This document shows positions 50,205 through 62,791 of a DNA stretch of 64,000 nt, piece by piece. Below the pieces are notes generated by a model. The model was not told the origin of the DNA. It saw only the letters and a list, made by a program, of their open reading frames with translations, and did not search any database. Origin of the DNA: Megascapheus bottae (Eukaryota; Chordata; Mammalia; Rodentia; Geomyidae); NCBI GenBank assembly GCA_024803745.1, contig JANJXV010000153.1, forward strand, positions 1,178,001-1,242,000. The letters run 5' to 3'. Position numbers and translations under genes: made by a program. The stretch's first letter is position 1. Each line of letters begins with the position of its first letter.

Positions 50205-50401
50205 GCCCTGTGTGTTTGACCTAGTGGGAGAGTCCTTGGCTACCAAGCAGTTAGCCTCAGGTTTGATTCCTCATTACCACATACATAGAAAACGCTGCAA
50301 GTGGTGCTGTGTCTCGGTGGGACAGCTAAAGCCTAAAGAAAGCCCAAGAACAATGTTCACACTCTGAGGTCAAGTCCCAAGACTAGGAAAAACAAAAAAA
50401 A
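50205..50401 (+). mobile_element. SINE-b, unit 7
   Basis: Plus-strand dimeric ID-type SINE with the 'gtgtctcgg' junction; private A-to-T near 50252. Confidence 0.82.
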
Positions 50402-51027
50402 TTCGACAAGGGGCAAAATGCAGGCAGAGAAGGCACTGCGAAGCAAATGTTTTGTAAAGGATGAGGGCAATATTGACCCTTAAGTTTGGATCTTACCTAA
50501 GAAAGGCTCCTTGAGCCTGAGACCAGACTGGTAGTTGGGCCTAGTGGAAGACATTGGGATTGGACAAATAAGGTGTGCTGTATACTACATCCACATGTAT
50601 ATTGTGAGATTGGAGGAGAGATTCAGCCTCCAGTATGTCTTTGGTGAGGTCTTTTGTGAGCAAGGATCTTTGGTCATTGGGCCCTGAAAGGTGACCCTGC
50701 CTCCCTCACAATGGAACAGAATATGGAACCCTGGTAACCAAGCCACTGTAACTAACAACCAGCTCAAGCCAGCTCACTTGGCCTGTGGCTCAGGAGGAAG
50801 AAAGATGTTGCTGTCCTGTTGCCAAAGGTCAGGAAACTCGAGTCTCAGGCATGGAAGTTGTGGATGTCTTACTCGAAGATGTACATGCTAGATCATTGCC
50901 AAGCCACAAATCCAGTATAACAGAACTTTCTCTAAGAAGAAGGCCAGGAAAATCCAGGACAACCAGATGAGGTAAATTTCTAAGAAGAAATGTATTTGAC
51001 CCCATCATCCTCCCCACACACTACAAC
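50402..51027. other. Unassigned spacer, unit 7
   Basis: Same ~620 bp spacer; 'tgctgtcctg' near 50812 is shared with unit 8. Nothing recognised. Confidence 0.6.
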
Positions 51028-51445
51028 TTTCTTTTTTTTCATTTTTTTGTTGTAATTAGTAAAAGGGTTAGATGATATTTGCCAGATAGAAGGTGCATTA
51101 ATTCACATACATTGATACCCTTTCACATGTCTTGGTACCCATTTCCCTCCAACCCCACACCCCCCACCCGTCTTGGTTTTCCCCCCTTCCCTATCAAATT
51201 TCAAATATCCAAATACAAATAAATTCAATATATCAGATAAAAAAGTGAGATACTATACCAATATGGGATAACCAAGGGACAGCAAGCGAGATGAGAGACA
51301 ACATAGTACATTAAGGACAACAATCATTCATTATATGGCTTTTGTGTCAATATCCTGGAGGTCCTTTCAATTAGCTTCACATTATATGGCATGATATATG
51401 GCCTTTTGCTCTATTGCCAATCTCTGCTAGTAGAGCCCAAGGTTT

Positions 51446-54400
51446 CTACTGATTATGACGAATGAGGGAAACCACTGAGCCTAAGTTCCTTTGAGTCTGG
51501 CTTACTTCACTTAATATGATTTGTTCTAAGTCTTTCCATTTCCTAACAAATGGGGCGATGTCATTCTTTCTGACAGCAGCATAGAATTCCATTGTGTACA
51601 AATACCACAACTTGTTGATCCACTCATCAACTGAGGGACATCTGGGTTGGTTCCATATCTTTGCTATGGTGAATAGTGCTGCAATGAACATTGTTGTGCT
51701 AGTGGGTTTAGTATGCCCTTGTTTCTGGATTGTTGGGTAAATGCCAAGTAGTGGAATTGCTGGGTCATAGGGGAGTTGTATGTTTAGTGTTTTGAGGCAC
51801 TGCCGCACTGCTTTCCATAGTGGTTGAACGAGTTTGCACTCCCACCAACAGTGTAGTAGTGATCCCTCCTGACCACATCCACTCCAGCATCTGTTGTCAT
51901 TCGTTTTCCTGATCCTGGCCATTCTAACTGGAGTTAGGTGGAATCTTAGACTTGTTTTGATTTGCATTTCTTTTATGACCAGAGATGTTGAGCATTTCTT
52001 CATGTGTCTATAGGCCATTTTTGTTTCTTCTTCAGAGAAGACTCTCTTTAATTCTTTGGCCCATTTTGTAATGGGATGGGTGTTACTTTGGAGGTTAGTT
52101 TCGGGGTGATTCAATTTTTTGAGTTGTTGATATATTTTAGATATGAGGCCTTGTTCCGTTGTTTGGGTGGTGAAGATCTTCTCCCACTCTGTAGGCTTCC
52201 TGATTAGTTTACTAGCTATATCCGTTGCCATACAAAAGCTCTGCAGTTTAATGCAGTCCCACTTATCCAGCCTTTCTCTGATTTGTTGTGATTCTTGGTC
52301 CTTATTAAGAAAGTTTCGACCTGTACCAAGGAGGCCTAGTGTATCTCCTATTCCTTCCTGTAAACTTTTCAGTGTGTCAGCTTTTACCTCCACGTCTTTG
52401 ATCCATTTGGAGTTAATTCTAGTGCAAGGGGACAAAGAAGGATCCAACTTTAGTTTTCTGCAGGTCTTTAACCAGTTCTGCCAGCACAACTTGTTGAAGA
52501 GGCTATCTTTCTTCCATTCTATTTTTTTGGCTCCCTGGTCAAAGATTACGTGGCCATAGGTCTGTGGTTTAATATCTGGGTCCGCAGTTCTACTCCATTG
52601 GACTTCAGGCCTGTTCTTGTGCCAGTACCAAGCTGTTTTGAGAATTATAGCTCTGTAATAGAGCCTTAAGTTTGGAATTGAAATTCCTCCAGCGCTGTTC
52701 TTTCTGCTAAGAAGTGTTTTTGCCATACGGGGTCTTTTATTATTCCATATGACATTTTGAATTGCCTCTTCTATGTCTTTAAAGAATGACATTGGGATGT
52801 TGATGGGTATTACATTGAATTTGTAGATAGCCCTTGTCAAGATTGTCATTTTCACAATGTTGATTCTTCCAATCCAGGAGCACGGGAGGTTTTTCCATTT
52901 CCTTAGTTCTGCTTTAATTTCCTTTTTTAGGGTTTTAAAGTTTTCATCTAAACGGTCCTTTACATTCTTAGTTAAGCTAATTGCTAGGTACTTTCTTTTC
53001 TTTGAGGCTATTGTGAAAGGATTTTCTTTCCTGATTATTGCCTCGTTCCTCTCAGTGTTGGCGTAAAGTAAGGCAGTTGATTTGTGAGGGTTGATTTTAT
53101 GGCCTGCTACCCTTCCAAAGCTTTGAATCAGCTCAAGGAGCTTGGGAGTAGAGTCTATAGGATTCTTTAAATACAGAATCATGTCATCTGCAAAGAGGGA
53201 TAGTTTTATTTCCTCTTTCCCTACTTGGATCCCCTTTATGCTTGCTTCTTGCCTTATTGCACTGCCTAGGAATTCTAGTACTATGTTAAAAAGGAGTGGA
53301 GAGAGTGGGCATCCTTGTCTCGTTCCTGATTTTAGAGGGAATGGCTTTAGATTTTCACCATTAAGTATAATACTAGCAGTGGGTTTCTCATACACAGCCT
53401 TTATTACATTGAGAAATGTTCCATGGATTCCTAGTTTCTCCACATCTTTTAACATAAAGGGGTTTTGGATCTTGTCAAATGCCTTTTCCGCATCTATTGA
53501 GACAATCATGTGATTTTATCCCTGCTCCTGTTGATGTGTTGAATTATATTAATTGATTTGTGTATGTTGAACCAGCTTTGCCTCCCTGTGATGAATCCAG
53601 TTTGATCATAGTGTACATTTTTTTGATGAGTTGTTGTAGACGGTTGGCCAGTATTTTGTTGAGAAGTTTTGCATCGAGGTTCATCAAAGAAATGGGTCTA
53701 TAGATCTCTTTCTTTGATGAATCTCTGTCTGGTTTGGGGATGAGGGATATGCTGGCTTCACAGAATCAGTTTAGTAAAGAACCTTCATTTTCAATTTCGT
53801 TGAAGAGCTTGAGGAGTATTGGTGTGAGCTCTGCTTTGAAGACCTTATAGAATTCAGCTGTGAATCCATCTGGCCCTGGGCTCTTTTTAAGTGGAAGTTG
53901 TCTAATTTCCATTTCTATTTCAGAGCTTAAAATAGGCCTGTTGAGTTGGGATAGCTCTTCTTGGTTCAGTGTGTGTATGTTAATATTGTCTAGGAATTCA
54001 TCCATTTTTCTAGATTCTCAAATTTGTTGGCGTAAAGGTTTGAGAAGTATTCCCTCATGATATTCTGGATCTTGGTAATTTCTGTCGTGATATTACCATT
54101 TTCATCTGCGATTTTGTTTATTTCGATATGCTCTCTTCTTTTTTTGGTAAGATTTGCTAAGGGCTTGTCAATTTTGTTAATTCTTTCAAGAACCAACTCC
54201 TTGTTTTGTTGATTCTTTCTATAGTTTTTTATTCCAAATCATTTAATTCTGCTTTGATTTTAATAATTTGCTTTCTCCTAATGGGTTTAGGGTTGGTTTG
54301 TTGCTCTTTTTCCAGGAGGTTAAGGTGAGACATTAACTAGTTGGTTTGCCATTTTTCCAACTTGCTGTTGTAGGCAATCCACGCTCTAAATTTTCCTCTG

Positions 54401-55284
54401 AGTACTGCCTTTGTTGTGTCCCTAAGGAGTTGATATTTGTGTGCTCCTTATTGTTAAATTTCATAAACAGTTGGATATCTGTTCTGATCTCTTCGATTAC
54501 CCATTGTTTTTGATTCAACAATGTGTGGTTCAGTCTCCATGAGTTACAGGGTTTTCTTTGGTGCAGATGTGTGTTCAGCTCCAATTTGATGCCTTTATGG
54601 TCTGAGAGTGTGCATGGAATAATTTCAGTGTTTCTGAATCTGTCCAGGTTTGCTTTATGGCCTAAGATGTGGTCTATTTTGGAAAATGTTCCATGTGCTG
54701 CTGAGAAAAACGTATATTGTGGTGTTACTGGGTGGAATATTCTGCAGATGTCTGTTAGATCTAGTTGGTCTATATAGTTGTTCAGTTCTAAGGTTTCTCT
54801 GTTGAGTTTTTGCCTTGTTGATCTGTCCATAGGTGAGAGTGGTGTGTTAAACTCACCAACAATCACTGTGTTTCGATCTACGTATGGTTTCAGTGTAAGT
54901 AAAGTTTGCTTGATGAAGTTTGGAGCTCCGGGATTGGGTGTGTAAATATTTAGGATTGTTATGTCTTCCGGGAGGAAAGATCCCTTTAGTAGTATGTAGT
55001 AACCTTCTTTGTCTTTTCTTACTAATTTTAGTTTGAAGTCTATTGTATCTGATATGAGGATGGCAACTCTAGCCTGTTGATGGGGGCAGTTAGCTTGATA
55101 GAGTTTATTCCAACCTCTCACTTTCAAAAGATGATTGTTTTTGGGTAAGATGTGTCTCTCGAAGTCAGCAGAACGATGGCTCTTGCTTTTTGATCCAACT
55201 AGACAACCTATGCCGTTTAATTGGAGAGTTAAGTCCATTGATATTGAGAGTTAGGATTGAGAGATATTTATTAGTTCCTACCAT
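51446..55284 (-). pseudogene. L1 ORF2 pseudogene, unit 8
   Basis: RT core open for 687 codons (53509-51446), differing from unit 9 at three residues. A private 1-base loss near 54007 splits the linker (pieces 54196-53990 and 54005-53766). Shared TGA at 53766-53768 and frame change near 53506. The endonuclease piece 54333-55238 runs on because the TAG of most units is absent, as in units 4 and 9. Confidence 0.95.
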
Positions 55285-55332
55285 TTTTAAAAGCTTTTAG
55301 TAGGGCCTGTGTCTTGACAGTTCTTGTGGTCC

Positions 55333-56516
55333 TTAGATGGTATGCTGTTTAGGTGCCATTTCTTTCCCTATATTGCATTTATTTTGGTTTTCTATGTATA
55401 GAGCATCTTTGAGAATTCTCTGTAGTGTTGGTTTTGTTTCGACATATTGTTGCAGCTTTTCCCTGGAATGGAATGTTTTTATTTTTCCCTCAGTTATGAA
55501 TGAGAGCTTAGCTGGCTACAGTATTCTTGGTTGGTAGTTATTTGATATAAGGGCATGACATATATGCTTCCAGTCACTTCGTGCTTGCATGGTCTCTGCT
55601 GAGAAATCTGGGGTTATTCTGATTGGTTTGCCTTTGTAGGTTACTGATCCCTTTTCCCTGGCTGCCTTTAGGATCTTTCCTTTCGTTTCTATTGATCCAG
55701 TTCAGATCACAATGTGGTGGTGGGATGTTCTTTTCTGGTCAGGTCTGTTTGGGGTTCTAAAAGCTTCTCGTATCTGGATGGGCCTGCCCTTCTGGATATT
55801 TGGGAAATTCTCTGAGATGATTCCCTGAAGTATATTTCCAAATCCATTGACCTCTTTCTCCACGCCCTCCTCAGTACCAACTAGCCTTAAATTAGGCTTC
55901 CTAATTGTATCTTGGACCTCCTGAAGCGCTCTCTCATATTTCCTAGATTTGGATTGACTCATTTTCTGTTCTTTATAATACCTAAATTATCTTCAGCCAC
56001 GGAAATTCTCTCCTCTGCAATGTCTAACCTGCTATCAAAGCTATCTACTTCATTTTTCATCTCCCTTGCTTCTAATTGCTCACTTTTGATGCCTTGCATC
56101 CCTTGTTTTAGCTCATGTATGGATTTCTTTATCTCCTTGATTTCCTTTTGAGTGGTTAGCTCGGTAGCTTTATTTTCTTTGGACATATGCTGGAGTTTGG
56201 TCACGTTTTTATTTGTGGATTCTTTGAATTCATCCATCTTTCTTTGAAAAACCTTTATTATGGCCTCCTTTATGGCTTCTTCTTTTTCACTTATCACCTT
56301 GTTTTTGCTTTCCTCTTGTTCAGGTATGGCTTCCTCCATTATCTCTTTCTTTATATTTTCACATTTTTCATTAATGATGTTTATCAATTGCATTTGTGTA
56401 GCAATTGGAAGACTCTCCTCTAGGTTTGCCAGTGACTGTTCCATTGTCTGTTTACATTGGGTGGGGGATGTTGTTTCTTGATTTGACATTTTTCTTGAGT
56501 TTCTTGTTCTGCCCAT
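55333..56516 (-). pseudogene. L1 ORF1 pseudogene, unit 8
   Basis: Coiled-coil half 56516-55959, frame break, RRM-like half cut at 55702 by the CGA-to-TGA change shared with units 5 and 6 but not with the otherwise closest unit 9. Adjacent Arg-to-His (plus strand 'tggtgg' near 55718) is shared with unit 9. Array-wide TAG at 55516. Confidence 0.94.
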
Positions 56517-57177
56517 TTGAAAAGGGGAGCAAGATTACTACTAAATACGATTATACTTTTTCAGATATAACCAACCTAGACCTCTGTCGCTGGCAGATAC
56601 TAGATGTTCACAAGTTTTGATTGGTATTATCACTCTTTCTTTTTGTGCACTTACAGACCAGCCTAATACAACCACTGATAAGCGATTTATACCCAAAACA
56701 ATAAGCCTCTCAATCCAATCTCTATTGTCTTTAAGTCCCTCTGAGCCTAGAGAATAATTAACCACCTACATATACAATATTGCTCAACAGCCATCAAGTG
56801 TAGATCCGTGCAGTATAAGGGTTGAAAGACGAGCAGAGGTCCAGAGATAGAAAAAAAGAATGAGAGAGGTCAGGGGAGGTGCAAGAGGATTAACGTAGGA
56901 GTGTAAGAACATTGTAGTAATGAAGAAAATTATAGCAGAAGGATAACTGACATAAGTTGGTAAGTAGGTAGCATATTTGAGTACAAATTTTGGAAAGTAT
57001 TAGAATAAAACTTATGTGTTGCTGCACGACTAGCTCTTAGCCCAACCAGTGGCCTCACAGTGGACCATGGGATGGATCTGTTTTCTTGTCTACGTTGAGG
57101 GAAAGGGGTATTTCACAAGATGCAGAAGCGAAGATTTCAGAAGCAAATGCTGTGAGTGAATTAGCTCGTAAAAAGCA
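56517..57177. other. L1 5' UTR and flank, unit 8
   Basis: Shares 'agcagaagg' near 56935 with unit 4 and 'aaattttgg' with units 4 and 7. Private changes lie near 56524 and 56588. Nothing recognised. Confidence 0.6.
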
Positions 57178-57390
57178 TTTTTATTTTCTTTTATCTTTCT
57201 GCCAGTCTTGGGGCTTGAATTCAGGGCCTGAGCACTGTCCTCGGCTTTTCTCAAGTCTAGCCCTCTGCCACTTGAGCCACAGTGCCACATCTAGATTTTC
57301 TATCTATGTGGTACTGAGCAATCAAACCCAGATCTTCATGGATGCTAGGCAAGCACTCTACCACTATGCCAAACTCTCAACCCTGACATA
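57178..57390 (-). mobile_element. SINE-a, unit 8
   Basis: Minus-strand dimeric ID-type SINE; unit 7-like change near 57245. Confidence 0.85.
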
Positions 57391-57414
57391 GTAATTATAA
57401 AGTCCTCATCATCC

Positions 57415-57415
<1 letters not shown>

Positions 57416-57463
<48 letters not shown>
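57416..57463. repeat. (CAT)16 with CCT interruption, unit 8
   Basis: Sixteen CAT repeats preceded by CCT-CAT-CAT-CCT. Same pattern as unit 7 with three more repeats. Confidence 0.95.
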
Positions 57464-57662
57464 ATCCAAATATCCTTTCTCCTACAAAGAATGAACACTT
57501 AACTGTGTCTAATGCTTTTTTTTAATTTCACTAATTCTTCTGTGTTTTTCCCTCTTGCATTTTTTACACATGACAGCAAAGCTAATCATCAGGAAAAAAT
57601 TGATTAGGATACAGAAACCTAATAATATCCTAGTAGATTGACGTCAACAATATGTGCAAGAT

Positions 57663-57859
57663 GCCCTGTGTGTTTGACCTAGTGGGAGAGTCCTTGGCTA
57701 CCAAGCAGTAAGCCTCAGGTTTGATTCCTCATTACCACATACATAGAAAACGCTGCAAGTGGTGCTGTGTCTCGGTGGGACAGCTAAAGCCTAAAGAAAG
57801 CCCAAGAACAATGTTCACACTCTGAGGTCAAGTCCCAAGACTAGGAAAAACAAAAAAAA
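57663..57859 (+). mobile_element. SINE-b, unit 8
   Basis: Plus-strand dimeric ID-type SINE, 'gtgtctcgg' junction, A-run ending at 57859. Confidence 0.82.
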
Positions 57860-58485
57860 TTCGACAAGGGGCAAAATGCAGGCAGAGAAGGCACTGTGAA
57901 GCAAATGTTTTGTAAAGGATGAGGGCAATATTGACCCTTAAGTTTGGATCTTACCTAAGAAAGGCTCCTTGAGCCTGAGACCAGACTGGTAGTTGGGCCT
58001 AGTGGAAGACATTGGGATTGGACAAATAAGGTGTGCTGTATACTACATCCACATATATATTGTGAGATTGGAGGAGAGATTCAGCCTCCAGTATGTCTTT
58101 GGTGAGGTCTTTTGTGAGCAAGGATCTTTGGTCATTGGGCCCTGAAAGGTGACCCTGCCTCCCTCACAATGGAACAGAATATGGAACCCTGGTAACCAAG
58201 CCACTGTAACTAACAACCAGCTCAAGCCAGCTCACTTGGCCTGTGGCTCAGGAGGAAGAAAGATGTTGCTGTCCTGTTGCCAAAGGTCAGGAAACTCGAG
58301 TCTCAGGCATGGAAGTTGTGGATGTCTTACTCGAAGATGTACATGCTAGATCATTGCCAAGCCACAAATCCAGTATAACAGAACTTTCTCTAAGAAGAAG
58401 GCCAGGAAAATCCAGGACAACCAGATGAGGTAAATTTCTAAGAAGAAATGTATTTGACCCCATCATCCTCCCCACACACTACAAC
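57860..58485. other. Unassigned spacer, unit 8
   Basis: Same ~620 bp spacer; private change near 58055 (catatatatt). Nothing recognised. Confidence 0.6.
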
Positions 58486-58903
58486 TTTCTTTTTTTTCAT
58501 TTTTTTGTTGTAATTAGTAAAAGGGTTAGATGATATTTGCCAGATAGAAGGTGCATTAATTCACATACATTGATACCCTTTCACATGTCTTGGTACCCAT
58601 TTCCCTCCAACCCCACACCCCCCACCCGTCTTGGTTTTCCCCCCTTCCCTATCAAATTTCAAATATCCAAATACAAATAAATTCAATATATCAGATAACA
58701 AAGTGAGATACTATAACAATATGGGATAACCAAGGGACAGCAAGCGAGATGAGAGACAACATAGTACATTAAGGACAACAATCATTCATTATATGGCTTT
58801 TGTGTCAATATCCTGGAGGTCCTTTCAATTAGCTTCACATTATATGGCATTATATATGGCCTTTTGCTCTATTGCCAATCTCTGCTAGTAGAGCCCAAGG
58901 TTT

Positions 58904-61900
58904 CTACTGATTATGACGAATGAGGGAAACCACTGAGCCTAAGTTCCTTTGAGTCTGGCTTACTTCACTTAATATGATTTGTTCTAAGTCTTTCCATTTC
59001 CTAACAAATGGGGCGATGTCATTCTTTCTGACAGCAGCATAGAATTCCATTGTGTACAAATACCACAACTTGTTGATCCACTCATCAACTGAGGGACATC
59101 TGGGTTGGTTCCATATCTTTGCTATGGTGAATAGTGCTGCAATGAACATTGTTGTGCTAGTGGGTTTAGTATGCCCTTGTTTCTGGATTGTTGGGTAAAT
59201 GCCAAGTAGTGGAATTGCTGGGTCATAGGGGAGTTGTATGTTTAGCGTTTTGAGGCACTGCCGCACTGCTTTCCATAGTGGTTGAACGAGTTTGCACTCC
59301 CACCAACAGTGTAGTAGTGATCCCTCCTGACCACATCCACTCCAGCATCTGTTGTCATTCGTTTTCCTGATCCTGGCCATTCTAACTGGAGTTAGGTGGA
59401 ATCTTAGACTTGTTTTGATTTGCATTTCTTTTATGACCAGAGATGTTGAGCATTTCTTCATGTGTCTATAGGCCATTTTTGTTTCTTCTTCAGAGAAGAC
59501 TCTCTTTAATTCTTTGGCCAATTTTGTAATGGGATGGGTGTTACTTTGGAGGTTAGTTTCGGGGTGATTCAATTTTTTGAGTTGTTGATATATTTTAGAT
59601 ATGAGGCCTTGTTCCGTTGTTTGGGTGGTGAAGATCTTCTCCCACTCTGTAGGCTTCCTGATTAGTTTACTAGCTATATCCGTTGCCATACAAAAGCTCT
59701 GCAGTTTAATGCAGTCCCACTTATCCAGCCTTTCTCTGATTTGTTGTGATTCTTGGTCCTTATTAAGAAAGTTTCGACCTGTACCAAGGAGGCCTAGTGT
59801 ATCTCCTATTCCTTCCTGTAAACTTTTCAGTGTGTCAGCTTTTACCTCCACGTCTTTGATCCATTTGGAGTTAATTCTAGTGCAAGGGGACAAAGAAGGA
59901 TCCAACTTTAGTTTTCTGCAGGTCTTTAACCAGTTCTGCCAGCACAACTTGTTGAAGAGGCTATCTTTCTTCCATTCTATTTTTTTGGCTCCCTGGTCAA
60001 AGATTACGTGGCCATAGGTCTGTGGTTTAATATCTGGGTCCGCAGTTCTACTCCATTGGACTTCAGGCCTGTTCTTGTGCCAGTACCAAGCTGTTTTGAG
60101 AATTATAGCTCTGTAATAGAGCCTTAAGTTTGGAATTGAAATTCCTCCAGCGCTGTTCTTTCTGCTAAGAAGTGTTTTTGCCATACGGGGTCTTTTATTA
60201 TTCCATATGACATTTTGAATTGCCTCTTCTATGTCTTTAAAGAATGACATTGGGATGTTGATGGGTATTACATTGAATTTGTAGATAGCCCTTGTCAAGA
60301 TTGTCATTTTCACAATGTTGATTCTTCCAATCCAGGAGCACGGGAGGTTTTTCCATTTCCTTAGTTCTGCTTTAATTTCCTTTTTTAGGGTTTTAAAGTT
60401 TTCATCTAAACGGTCCTTTACATTCTTAGTTAAGCTAATTGCTAGGTACTTTCTTTTCTTTGAGGCTATTGTGAAAGGATTTTCTTTCCTGATTATTGCC
60501 TCGTTCCTCTCAGTGTTGGCGTAAAGTAAGGCAGTTGATTTGTGAGGGTTGATTTTATGGCCTGCTACCCTTCCAAAGCTTTGAATCAGCTCAAGGAGCT
60601 TGGGAGTAGAGTCTATAGGATTCTTTAAATACAGAATCATGTCATCTGCAAAGAGGGATAGTTTTATTTCCTCTTTCCCTTCTTGGATCCCCTTTATGCT
60701 TGCTTCTTGCCTTATTGCACTGCCTAGGAATTCTAGTACTATGTTAAAAAGGAGTGGAGAGAGTGGGCATCCTTGTCTCGTTCCTGATTTTAGAGGGAAT
60801 GGCTTTGGATTTTCACCATTAAGTATAATACTAGCAGTGGGTTTCTCATACACAGCCTTTATTACATTGAGAAATGTTCCATGGATTCCTAGTTTCTCCA
60901 CATCTTTTAACATAAAGGGGTTTTGGATCTTGTCAAATGCCTTTTCCGCATCTATTGAGACAATCATGTGATTTTATCCCTGCTCCTGTTGATGTGTTGA
61001 ATTATATTAATTGATTTGTGTATGTTGAACCAGCTTTGCCTCCCTGTGATGAATCCAGTTTGATCATAGTGTACATTTTTTTGATGAGTTGTTGTAGACG
61101 GTTGGCCAGTATTTTGTTGAGAAGTTTTGCATCGAGGTTCATCAAAGAAATGGGTCTATAGATCTCTTTCTTTGATGAATCTCTGTCTGGTTTGGGGATG
61201 AGGGATATGCTGGCTTCACAGAATCAGTTTAGTAAAGAACCTTCATTTTCAATTTCGTTGAAGAGCTTGAGGAGTATTGGTGTGAGCTCTGCTTTGAAGA
61301 CCTTATAGAATTCAGCTGTGAATCCATCTGGCCCTGGGCTCTTTTTAAGTGGAAGTTGTCTAATTTCCATTTCTATTTCAGAGCTTAAAATAGGCCTGTT
61401 GAGTTGGGATAGCTCTTCTTGGTTCAGTGTGTGTATGTTAATATTGTCTAGGAATTCATCCATTTCTTCTAGATTCTCAAATTTGTTGGCGTAAAGGTTT
61501 GAGAAGTATTCCCTCATGATATTCTGGATCTTGGTAATTTCTGTCGTGATATTACCATTTTCATCTGCGATTTTGTTTATTTCGATATGCTCTCTTCTTT
61601 TTTTGGTAAGATTTGCTAAGGGCTTGTCAATTTTGTTAATTCTTTCAAGAACCAACTCCTTGTTTTGTTGATTCTTTCTATAGTTTTTTATTCCAAATCA
61701 TTTAATTCTGCTTTGATTTTAATAATTTGCTTTCTCCTAATGGGTTTAGGGTTGGTTTGTTGCTCTTTTTCCAGGAGGTTAAGGTGAGACATTAACTAGT
61801 TGGTTTGCCATTTTTCCAACTTGCTGTTGTAGGCAATCCACGCTCTAAATTTTCCTCTGAGTACTGCCTTTGTTGTGTCCCTAAGGAGTTGATATTTGTG

Positions 61901-62743
61901 TGCTCCTTATTGTTAAATTTCATAAACAGTTGGATATCTGTTCTGATCTCTTCGATTACCCATTGTTTTTGATTCAACAATGTGTGGTTCAGTCTCCATG
62001 AGTTACAGGGTTTTCTTTGGTGCAGATGTGTGTTCAGCTCCAATTTGATGCCTTTATGGTCTGAGAGTGTGCATGGAATAATTTCAGTGTTTCTGAATCT
62101 GTCCAGGTTTGCTTTATGGCCTAAGATGTGGTCTATTTTGGAAAATGTTCCATGTGCTGCTGAGAAAAACGTATATTGTGGTGTTACTGGGTGGAATATT
62201 CTGCAGATGTCTGTTAGATCTAGTTGGTCTATATAGTTGTTCAGTTCTAAGGTTTCTCTGTTGAGTTTTTGCCTTGTTGATCTGTCCATAGGTGAGAGTG
62301 GTGTGTTAAACTCACCAACAATCACTGTGTTTCGATCTACGTATGGTTTCAGTGTAAGTAAAGTTTGCTTGATGAAGTTTGGAGCTCCGGGATTGGGTGT
62401 GTAAATATTTAGGATTGTTATGTCTTCCGGGAGGAAAGATCCCTTTAGTAGTATGTAGTAACCTTCTTTGTCTTTTCTTACTAATTTTAGTTTGAAGTCT
62501 ATTGTATCTGATATGAGGATGGCAACTCTAGCCTGTTTATGGGGGCAGTTAGCTTGATAGAGTTTATTCCAACCTCTCACTTTCAAAAGATGATTGTTTT
62601 TGGGTAAGATGTGTCTCTCGAAGTCAGCAGAACGATGGCTCTTGCTTTTTGATCCAACTAGACAACCTATGCCGTTTAATTGGAGAGTTAAATCCATTGA
62701 TATTGAGAGTTAGGAGTGAGAGATATTTATTAGTTCCTACCAT
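58904..62743 (-). pseudogene. L1 ORF2 pseudogene, unit 9
   Basis: RT core open for 687 codons (60967-58904). Private residues against unit 8 are Leu-to-Pro before motif B, Val-to-Glu before FADD and Trp-to-Leu in the C-terminal half. Linker piece 61655-61224 is intact up to the array-wide TGA at 61224-61226. Endonuclease piece 61792-62697 lacks the TAG of most units. Confidence 0.95.
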
Positions 62744-62791
62744 TTTTAAAAGCTTTTAGTAGGGCCTGTGTCTTGACAGTTCTTGTGGTCC

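Larger units (their letters stand above)
51028..56516 (-). mobile_element. LINE-1, unit 8
   Basis: A-tail from 51028. The AATAAA next to the tail reads AACAAA here (plus strand 'tttgttg' near 51049), as in unit 9. G-rich 3' UTR tract at 51145-51191. Nearly identical to unit 9. Confidence 0.97.

Noticed and set aside
79..60971. Many plus-strand open frames of 60-142 codons opposite ORF1 and ORF2
   Set aside because: They lie exactly antisense to L1 coding DNA, recur in each unit because the DNA does, and resemble no protein family. They are shadows.
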